Assembly (NCBI GenBank): GCA_021827465.1
Contig: JAKAVX010000131.1
Span: 1-7,017 of the forward strand
From: Deltaproteobacteria bacterium
GTDB lineage: Bacteria; Desulfobacterota_B; Binatia; Binatales; Binataceae
Direction of reading: 5' to 3'
DNA length: 7,017 nt
A model generated the notes under the pieces. That model had not been told where the DNA came from. It ran no database searches and saw nothing but the letters and a program-made list of their open reading frames with translations. Within the stretch, counting starts at the first letter, position 1; each line of letters opens with the position of its first letter. The position numbers and the translations under genes were made by a program. This document shows positions 1 through 4,827 of this stretch, piece by piece.

Positions 1-257
1 CCGAGGGCGCTCAAGAGCGCAACCGCGAACAGGAAACGCCGCCGTCCGAGATTATCGGCAGCCACCGTCGCGAGCAGCGCGGCCGCCGCTCCGCCCGCAA
101 GTCCGGCCGTGATGATTGCGCCAATTTCGCCTGCGCCCAGATGAATGCGCGCGAGGTAGATTCCGGCGACCACTCCGGTAAGCCCGGTCGCAGCCGACCG
201 CAGCGAAGCGGCCGCGTAGATCAGTGATCGGTTTCGCCTGCCGTGTAGGGGATCCAT
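1..257 (-). CDS. MFS transporter, N-terminal fragment (runs off the left edge)
   Basis: This is the first 85 residues of a membrane transporter; the rest lies outside the window. The ATG at 257-255 opens a short basic N-terminus (MDPLHGRRNR). A first hydrophobic segment follows at about residues 11-36, a Gly/Ala-rich second helix at about 42-66, and a third starts near 75. Between helices 2 and 3 sits AADNLGRRRF (residues 67-76), which matches motif A of the major facilitator superfamily (G-x-x-x-D-x-x-G-R-R). The substrate cannot be told from this part. The start has no clear Shine-Dalgarno sequence, and a perfect 8-bp inverted repeat lies 13 bases upstream. It follows the 345-854 gene on the same strand after 87 bases, so it may be co-transcribed with it or have its own promoter. 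Family assignment rests on hydropathy plus motif A. Confidence 0.75.
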   Translation of the reverse strand, partial: MDPLHGRRNRSLIYAAASLRSAATGLTGVVAGIYLARIHLGAGEIGAIITAGLAGGAAAALLATVAADNLGRRRFLFAVALLSAL

Positions 258-270
258 CGGTACGCTGTGA

Positions 271-295
271 CCGCACGCTGAATTTCCGCGTGCGG
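271..295. repeat. 8-bp perfect inverted repeat upstream of the MFS start
   Basis: CCGCACGC at 271-278 and GCGTGCGG at 288-295 are exact reverse complements, separated by a 9-base AT-rich loop. The repeat lies in the 87-base gap between two minus-strand genes and ends 13 bases before the transporter ATG. There is no T-run after it on either strand, so it is not a typical intrinsic terminator. Its position fits an operator or a leader hairpin that limits translation initiation. The pairing is seen directly; the function is inferred. Confidence 0.5.
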
Positions 296-344
296 CGGCG
301 CCCGGTCAAGAGCCCTGGCTTGTGCTACGTGAGAGACGCGGGCG

Positions 345-854
345 TCAGGTGCTTCGGCCTGGAACTGACGACGCGATTGCGCCGTCGGTGCACAGCCTGC
401 CGTAACGGCGCAGCAGTTGCCCGCGCGACATCCATACTTCCTTCGGATAGAAGTTGAGAGTGCGGCCCTTGTTAAGGCGCGCAAGTCCGTCGCGCGTGTA
501 GATAAGCAGCAGTCCCGTCATGAAGACGTGATTGAGGCGGCCGCTGACGCCGGGTTCGCCCTCGCGCACCGAGAATCCCAGCCGCTCGGCCGCCGCCGCC
601 AGCATCGTGAACCCGTAAAACGCGCGCACGCCGGCGGTGTCTTCGGAATTCGCGGCCCATCGCGCAAGAGCTTCGAGATGGGCGCGCGCCGCACGATAGG
701 GATTCGTCTTTGCGCGCTTCACCAGATCCAGCACGACAGCGTTGTTGCAGTGAAGCTCGCCGATCAGCACGCCGCGATCGATTCCCGTGCCGTCGGGCAG
801 CGAGAGAGGCGTATCGAGGAGGCGCTCGCCACGGGTTCCAGCCGCCGGAACCAT
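345..854 (-). CDS. Conserved hypothetical protein resembling the YkoP-like domain
   Basis: A 169-residue soluble protein with no signal peptide or convincing membrane helix. The core pattern is an N-terminal LPDGT segment (residues 19-23), then GVLIGELHCNN (28-38), a helical middle, YGFTMLAAAAERLGF (80-94), a basic/hydrophobic segment ending LLLIYTRDG (115-123), and YPKEVWMSRGQLLRRYG near the C-terminus (136-152). From memory, this order of DGT, GELH-x-N, RLGF and W-[IM]-S-R-x-x-L-x-x-RYG matches the small YkoP-like family. In Bacillus that gene sits among envelope or glycosyltransferase genes, and no biochemical activity is known to me. The ATG at 854 is the only normal start in this frame after the upstream stop, and it lacks a clear ribosome-binding site. 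Coding status is well supported by composition; the family name is moderately supported. Confidence 0.65.
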   Translation of the reverse strand: MVPAAGTRGERLLDTPLSLPDGTGIDRGVLIGELHCNNAVVLDLVKRAKTNPYRAARAHLEALARWAANSEDTAGVRAFYGFTMLAAAAERLGFSVREGEPGVSGRLNHVFMTGLLLIYTRDGLARLNKGRTLNFYPKEVWMSRGQLLRRYGRLCTDGAIASSVPGRST

Positions 855-1345
855 AAGCTGAGACGGGGAAAATGAAGATGTCGCTGGCGTGTCGAGGAAA
901 GCAGCATCGGTTACCCCATGCGCGAGCCGACTACGCCCGCGTCAAGTTGTGCCGAACCGTCACCCGGACCTGCCGCCGCTGCACGCACCGGGGACAACCT
1001 GAAATCGCCGGATGCAGCGTCGGCTATGCGTGAGCGGATACTGCGCGCCTGAAGGGTGCGCGCCTGCGGCGTGTGTTCGGCCGGCGTGGAAGAACTGCAT
1101 CAGAACCCACCCTGCCTTGGCAGTTGCCAGCCTCAAATTACAGTGTAGGACCTGTAACTTCGTATGTCCAAACCAGCTTCCGGTTGCGTTCGGGTCGGGC
1201 GCGAAAAAGACGCCTCGATGGCTGGCCATCGGCCTGTTCGACGATTTTTCGCGTGGAAAAGTCCGGACGGTCGCCAAAGTCGTTTTCGTCCCGTCGAAAA
1301 CTTCCGACAAGCCCTTCGACCTGACCGATCGCAAGCGAGTAGAGA
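855..1345. other. Gene-poor interval, about 490 bases
   Basis: No confident gene occupies this stretch between the end of the large transporter and the start of the 345-854 gene. Base composition becomes visibly less GC-rich between about 1100 and 1345. It contains an imperfect 12-bp stem-loop (972-1024), a 10-base direct repeat (TGCGCGCCTG at 1042-1051 and 1057-1066), a 7-bp inverted repeat (1282-1301), and a doubtful plus-strand ORF listed separately. No T-tract terminator, tRNA or convincing promoter was found. Confidence 0.6.
972..1024. repeat. Imperfect 12-bp inverted repeat / stem-loop
   Basis: The arm at 972-983 (gccgccgctgca) pairs with 1013-1024 (tgcagcgtcggc) at 11 of 12 positions; the mismatch is at 976/1020. 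The 29-base loop contains two CCGG tetramers (988-991 and 1008-1011) that can extend the pairing internally. It is the longest pairing I found outside the genes. No T-run follows it. It could be an RNA structure at the end or start of a transcript, or a protein-binding site. The pairing is direct observation; any role is inference. Confidence 0.45.
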
Positions 1346-1365
1346 TCAGGGCTGTCTGGTGGTGA
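1012..1365 (+). CDS. Possible small Cys-rich hypothetical protein (low confidence)
   Basis: This is the only plus-strand candidate, with 117 residues from the ATG at 1012. I do not recognise it. The N-terminal half has eight cysteines (residues 6, 11, 16, 21, 29, 45, 48, 52), including C-x2-C-x3-C, which would suit a metal site. Part of that regular spacing comes from a DNA direct repeat, so it may be accidental. The C-terminal 56 codons (about 1195-1362) look more coding-like: about 40 of 56 third positions are G or C, against about 31 of 56 first positions, as expected for a GC-rich genome read in this frame. The antisense frame is codon-registered and also open, but it has the opposite bias. 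There is no ribosome-binding site at 1012, so the true start could be later. The ORF overlaps the convergent transporter by 20 bases at the 3' ends. It could equally be spurious. Confidence 0.25.
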   Translation: MQRRLCVSGYCAPEGCAPAACVRPAWKNCIRTHPALAVASLKLQCRTCNFVCPNQLPVAFGSGAKKTPRWLAIGLFDDFSRGKVRTVAKVVFVPSKTSDKPFDLTDRKRVEIRAVWW

Positions 1366-2545
1366 GCGAGACCGGCGGAGCCGAACGTATCTCACGGTCG
1401 TGCGGCAGCACGAGGACGGCCACGAGCGCGAAACCCGCGCCCATCAGGAACGCCGCCGGCGCGCCGAAGACCTGGTAGACCACGCCGAAGACCACGTTCG
1501 CCGGCAGCAGCGCGATTCCCACGCTTGCGTTGTAGGCGCCGAGCGCGCGCCCGCGCCATTCGAACGGAACCAAATCAACGACCAGCGCTCCTTCCGCGGC
1601 TTCCGAGAGTCCATAGAAGAGGCCGTACGCGGCGAACAGCGTCCAGATTTCCCACGGCTTCGAGGCGAGCGCGAAACCCACGTACACCGCGCCATAGACC
1701 AGCCATCCGCTGACGATAAGCTTGCGCCGACCGAGCGTGTCGCTCAGCGTGCCGCCGTACGTCGAGCTTGCGGTCTGCACCGCCGCAAGAACGAGCCATA
1801 GAAGCGGCACGAACATGGTCGGAATTCCGATTTCCGCCGCACGCCACAGAAGGAACCCGTCGGATGCGCATCCGAGCGTGAACAGGAACACCGCGAGCAG
1901 AAATCTGCGGTAGGCGGGGGCGTCCGGAATTGCAATTTCGACCGGGGCCGCCGAGGGCTTGCGCGCGGCCGGTTCCTTGACGCTTCGCGCAAGCAGAAAC
2001 AGCGACGCGATTCCCGGCAGCGCCGTCCACGCGAACACTCCGCGCATCCCGAAGTGCGCCGCAAGAAGAACATAGGCAATGACCGGGCCGAGCAGCGCCC
2101 CTCCATGATCCATCGCGCGATGGAACCCGTACGAGCGCCCGCGAGTCGAAGGCGGCGTCACGTCGGCGAGCAGGCGGTCGCGCGGCGCGCCGCGGATACC
2201 TTTGCCGGTGCGGTCGAAGAAACGGATCACAAGCACCTGCCACCATGCGCCTGCAAGGGCAAGAAGCGGCCGCGCCGTCGCCGCGATCGCGTAGCCCACA
2301 AAAGTGATCGCCTTGAGACGCCCGATCCGATCCGCGAGATAGCCCGACGCAAGCTGAAGCAGGCTCGAAGCCGCATCGGCCACGCCTTCGATTATCCCGA
2401 GAATCTCCGGCCCGCCGCCGATCGCCGCGATAAAAGCGGGGAGCAGCGGATGCACCATGTCGCCCGCGACGTCGTTGAGCAGCGACACCGTGCCCAGCGC
2501 GACCACCGTCGGCGGCAGACGCTTACCGTCCTTGTCGTTCTCCAC
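1346..2545 (-). CDS. MFS transporter, 12-helix
   Basis: A 399-residue inner-membrane secondary transporter, full length for the family. The N-half carries motif A, GYLADRIGRLK (residues 68-78), between helices 2 and 3. The C-half carries the matching GGTLSDTLGRRK (264-275). A distinctive stretch after helix 4, FFDRTGKGIRGAPRDRLLAD (109-128), is followed by TPP and RGRSYGFHRAMD (135-146). It is typical of an MFS subgroup usually annotated only as a putative permease or drug exporter. The central cytoplasmic linker (about 189-212) is Pro/Ala-rich, and a short tail follows the last helix. The start is GTG at 2545; an ACGAGGG purine run lies upstream at longer than usual spacing. It follows sixA by 45 bases on the same strand, so it is probably the last gene of the operon. 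The substrate is unknown; the context would suit a phosphate-containing or nucleotide-related compound, which is inference only. Confidence 0.9.
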   Translation of the reverse strand: MENDKDGKRLPPTVVALGTVSLLNDVAGDMVHPLLPAFIAAIGGGPEILGIIEGVADAASSLLQLASGYLADRIGRLKAITFVGYAIAATARPLLALAGAWWQVLVIRFFDRTGKGIRGAPRDRLLADVTPPSTRGRSYGFHRAMDHGGALLGPVIAYVLLAAHFGMRGVFAWTALPGIASLFLLARSVKEPAARKPSAAPVEIAIPDAPAYRRFLLAVFLFTLGCASDGFLLWRAAEIGIPTMFVPLLWLVLAAVQTASSTYGGTLSDTLGRRKLIVSGWLVYGAVYVGFALASKPWEIWTLFAAYGLFYGLSEAAEGALVVDLVPFEWRGRALGAYNASVGIALLPANVVFGVVYQVFGAPAAFLMGAGFALVAVLVLPHDREIRSAPPVSLTTRQP

Positions 2546-2573
2546 GGGCCGGGAAGTTACCCTCGTTGATTGG

Positions 2574-2589
2574 ACCGTCGCGAGACGGT
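2574..2589 (-). other. Short stem-loop just after the sixA stop codon
   Basis: ACCGTC (2574-2579) and GACGGT (2584-2589) form a perfect 6-bp stem with a 4-base loop. It begins one base after the sixA TAG (2593-2591) in the direction of transcription. No T-tract follows, so it is not a classic intrinsic terminator. It could partly limit read-through, protect the upstream mRNA 3' end, or tune translation of the transporter that starts 28 bases further on. Confidence 0.4.
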
Positions 2590-2590
2590 G

Positions 2591-3091
2591 CTACTTAGCC
2601 AGACGGCGCAACTGGCGCTGCGTGAGCATCCAGCGCAACTGCGTTCCGCCGCGGGCGAGACCCTCGGGAAAATCGAGCGCGATACATCCGCCCTGCTTGA
2701 GCCGGATTTTCATCGCCTCGGGCGAGCCGGTGAGCAGCAGCGAAGCAAGCCGCGACAGCGAAGGCTCGTGACCGACGATCATCAGGCCGTCGTGGTCCCG
2801 GAAACGACGCAGCGCGGTGGCGATCTCGGCCGGCGCGGCTCCCGCCGCGAGTTCCTCCAGGACCTCGGGAGAGGGCACGCCGCCGAGCGCCTGGGCGACG
2901 GTTTCGGCGGTCTCCGCCGCGCGCGCAAGCGGGCTGGTCAGAATGAGGTTGACCGCAATCTTGAGCGCCCGCATTCCGCACGCCGCCTGGCGAACCTTCT
3001 CTCTGCCCGAAGGTGTCAGCCTGCGTTCCGCGTCGTCGCCATTGGTGGAAACGTCCTCCGCGGTTCCATGGCGCAGGATGTAAAGCGTCAT
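2591..3091 (-). CDS. sixA: SixA-type phosphohistidine phosphatase (histidine phosphatase superfamily)
   Basis: A 166-residue cytoplasmic phosphatase, the usual SixA length. The catalytic R-H-G triplet is at residues 7-9 (LYILRHG), with H8 as the expected phospho-acceptor. The second arginine lies in LTSPLARAAET (R57), and the second histidine in IVGHEPSLSRL (H108). These are the branch 2 histidine phosphatase core residues. E. coli SixA removes phosphate from a histidine of phosphotransfer proteins, with the nitrogen-PTS protein NPr as the reported target; the target here is unknown. The start is the ATG at 3091-3089, which shares one base with the CHAD stop (TGATG). AAGGTGG lies 10 bases upstream, a good ribosome-binding site. 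A longer reading from 3190 would add an Arg/Gly-rich antisense-like N-terminus and is rejected. Coupling to a CHAD gene suggests a role in phosphate or polyphosphate metabolism rather than PTS signalling, but this is inference. Confidence 0.88.
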   Translation of the reverse strand: MTLYILRHGTAEDVSTNGDDAERRLTPSGREKVRQAACGMRALKIAVNLILTSPLARAAETAETVAQALGGVPSPEVLEELAAGAAPAEIATALRRFRDHDGLMIVGHEPSLSRLASLLLTGSPEAMKIRLKQGGCIALDFPEGLARGGTQLRWMLTQRQLRRLAK

Positions 3092-4032
3092 CAATTGAGA
3101 ACCACCTTTGCCCGATTTCGTTCTGCCGCCGCGCGTCTCAGCGCGCCGACCACTTCGCGCTCCATGTCGCGCCCGTCCAGTTTGCGCCATCGCGCGATCG
3201 ATTGGAGGCCGAGCTTTCGTTCACGCCGCCTGAGCGATTCGACAAGTGCTCCCGCGGCGAGAGCGACCCCGGGCCGTAGCATTACCTCATTCACCCACCT
3301 TTCGATAAGCCCCGCCGCCACCACGGCGTCATGGTAACCGCCCAGCACTTCCTGCATCGCCTCGAGCCGTTCGAGCGGCTTCGCGAGCCTTCGCCCGCCG
3401 AGCGGCCGAAGCATCTCGAGCGCGTAGCGCGAGCGCTTGACCGAGACGCGCAGCCGATGGAGCGTCGCGGCGGCAGGTTTTGTTCCGGCCTTTTCACCGG
3501 CGGCAACCATCTTGCGCACAATCGGGCGTGCCAGATCCACTGCGACCACGGCCAGCGGAGCGTCACCCCTGGCGTTTATCGAAAACGGTCCGCTCAATTC
3601 GCCGACGAGCTTTCGATAACGGGCCGAGCGCAGCTCGGCGGCGAGCTTTCGATGCTCGCGGCGGCGGCGCGCCTCAAGATGGCGCCATAGCGATTCGAGA
3701 TTTTTGCCAGCCTCGACGTGGATCCTGTCCGCGTGTGCGCGAGCGACTTCCCCGCTCACGTCCAGTTCGCGCACCGCGCCCGCCGCCGAAGCGATCCACT
3801 CAAGCTCCGCGCGAAGCGCCTCGGGCTTTGGAGCGGAAAGAAACGGGCGGAAGAGCTGAAGCGCGGCGCGAAGCCTCCGTGTCGCCACCCGCACCTGATG
3901 AATCGCCTCGACGTCGCCCGAAAGCGCGCCCGGCTCGTGCTTCAGCAAAGCCTCGAGATGACGACGGATTGCGGTTTGCGCGGCGGAGCCGGCGGCGTCG
4001 TGTGGTGACAGGTTGATTCTGGTTCGACGCAC
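3091..4032 (-). CDS. CHAD domain protein (polyphosphate-binding)
   Basis: A 313-residue, strongly basic helical protein consisting of a single CHAD domain (conserved histidine alpha-helical domain) with no attached CYTH domain. The first repeat has IHQVRVATRRLRAALQLF (residues 44-61) followed by GAVRELDV (85-92). The second has LHRLRVSVKRSRYALEML (191-208) followed by LGGYHDAVVA (230-239). The paired H-x-x-R-V-x-x-[RK]-R helices form the positively charged surface that binds polyphosphate in characterised CHAD proteins, some of which locate to polyphosphate granules. The start is taken as GTG at 4032, leaving 27 bases after the preceding kinase-like gene; no strong ribosome-binding site is seen. 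The stop overlaps the sixA ATG by one base. Family assignment is firm. A granule-scaffold or polyphosphate-sensing role is inferred from the family and from the nearby Ppx gene. Confidence 0.93.
   Translation of the reverse strand: MRRTRINLSPHDAAGSAAQTAIRRHLEALLKHEPGALSGDVEAIHQVRVATRRLRAALQLFRPFLSAPKPEALRAELEWIASAAGAVRELDVSGEVARAHADRIHVEAGKNLESLWRHLEARRRREHRKLAAELRSARYRKLVGELSGPFSINARGDAPLAVVAVDLARPIVRKMVAAGEKAGTKPAAATLHRLRVSVKRSRYALEMLRPLGGRRLAKPLERLEAMQEVLGGYHDAVVAAGLIERWVNEVMLRPGVALAAGALVESLRRRERKLGLQSIARWRKLDGRDMEREVVGALRRAAAERNRAKVVLN
3102..3108 (-). promoter_or_regulatory. Ribosome-binding site of sixA inside the CHAD gene
   Basis: AAGGTGG on the minus strand lies 10 bases before the sixA ATG and within the last codons of the CHAD gene. 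It decides the sixA start at 3091 over the longer reading from 3190. Together with the TGATG overlap it indicates translational coupling of the two genes. Confidence 0.6.
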
Positions 4033-4059
4033 CGAACGGCTTTGGTTTCGCTCCGAAAA

Positions 4060-4827
4060 TCAGTCCTTGCGCGACGGCGGCGCGGCCGGGGGACGCTCGG
4101 TCGTCGGCACCGCTTTCGATTGCCGTGAGCGGTACAGGTATTCCGAGATACGCGAACGCAAGTCGGCCTGGACCTGCTCGATTGGATTTCTCGCGTCAAC
4201 CTGGACGAAGCCGAACTCCTCGGCGAGGCGGTTGTATTCGGCGATAAGCCTGCTCTGGTAATGCTTGAAGGACTCGAAGATGTCCGTACCCAGCGCCAGA
4301 TGCATCCCCGATTCCCAATACTCCATCCCCTTGCCCTGCACCACGCGCGGGATCAGATGGTCGAGGTCGATGTTTAGGTAAAGCACCAGGTCCGGCACCA
4401 GCGCCATCCCGAACAAATCATGCGTCCACGCCGGGTCGGCGCCCATTACGGTGTTCCGCGCGAAGGCCGTGTACATATAACGGTCCGCGATCACGATAAA
4501 ACCCGCCTGCAGCGCCGGAAAGATCTCGTGCTCCAGCCGGTCGGCAAAGTCCGCCGCGTACAGCAGGCTGAACGTGGTCACCGTGAGCTGATGGCCTGCC
4601 TTGGCCTCCTCGATGGTTTCGTGAAGCAGCGGAGAGCGCGTCCATCCGGTGTTGCTTACTGCGTAGCCTTCCAGTTCGAGCCACGGCCGGAGCAGCTCAA
4701 TCTGCGTCGAGCGGCCGACACCGTCCGTGCCTTCGATGACAATAAGATGCCCGGGCAGACGCTTCTGCTTCAGGTAGGGCATCCCGTAGCCGTACCAGCT
4801 TTTAGCGCGTTTGGATCGGGAAGCCAT
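4060..4827 (-). CDS. Thymidylate-kinase-like P-loop protein with altered Walker A (copy 2)
   Basis: A 255-residue protein with the fold signature of thymidylate kinase but unusual key residues. The P-loop reads GTDGVGRST (residues 33-41): the invariant Walker A lysine is arginine (R39, codon CGC at 4713-4711). The DRY motif (115-117, in IVIADRYMYTAFARN) and VPDLVLYLNID (144-154) are kept. The substrate loop that is normally T-R-E-P-G-G-T reads NTGWTRSPL (59-67). YWESGM (170-175) parallels YYEAGM in the neighbour. The C-terminal 20 residues are a Pro/Ser/Arg-rich, probably disordered tail. The ATG at 4827 overlaps the previous gene by 26 bases; a second in-frame ATG at 4782 is an alternative start. 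Annotation pipelines would call it dTMP kinase. A weak or inactive partner of copy 1, or a kinase with another substrate, is at least as likely. Confidence 0.85.
   Translation of the reverse strand: MASRSKRAKSWYGYGMPYLKQKRLPGHLIVIEGTDGVGRSTQIELLRPWLELEGYAVSNTGWTRSPLLHETIEEAKAGHQLTVTTFSLLYAADFADRLEHEIFPALQAGFIVIADRYMYTAFARNTVMGADPAWTHDLFGMALVPDLVLYLNIDLDHLIPRVVQGKGMEYWESGMHLALGTDIFESFKHYQSRLIAEYNRLAEEFGFVQVDARNPIEQVQADLRSRISEYLYRSRQSKAVPTTERPPAAPPSRKD

Noticed and set aside
913..945. Possible minus-strand -35 box (TTGACG at 945-940) upstream of the 345-854 gene.
   Set aside because: No acceptable -10 element at 16-18 bases; too weak to annotate.
1042..1066. TGCGCGCCTG direct repeat (two copies, 15-base period) as a possible repeat array.
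   Set aside because: Only two copies, short and GC-rich; not enough for a CRISPR or iteron array.
1253..1265. GTGGAAAAGTCCG resembles the conserved GAGGAAAGTCCG core of RNase P RNA.
   Set aside because: The flanks do not show the rest of the RNase P secondary structure or the matching 3' core, and a full RNA would run deep into the transporter gene. Probably chance.
960..1334. Minus-strand 124-residue ORF in the gene-poor interval.
   Set aside because: No recognisable motif, no ribosome-binding site, composition unlike the neighbouring genes, and rare residues (Cys, His, Trp) are spread as in non-coding translation.
1138..1395. Minus-strand 85-residue ORF across the end of the transporter and the gene-poor interval.
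   Set aside because: It starts inside the transporter gene, its third positions are less GC-rich than its first-position complement on the plus strand, and it looks like the codon-registered antisense of the plus-strand candidate.
3092..3190. N-terminal extension of sixA from 3190.
   Set aside because: It would lie inside the CHAD gene, is an Arg/Gly-rich shadow, and would place 33 extra residues before the first strand that carries RHG. The ATG at 3091 has a good ribosome-binding site.
3331..4016. Long plus-strand ORFs opposite the CHAD gene.
   Set aside because: They are Arg/Pro/Ala-rich translations typical of the antisense of GC-rich coding DNA, and the minus-strand CHAD motifs are unambiguous.
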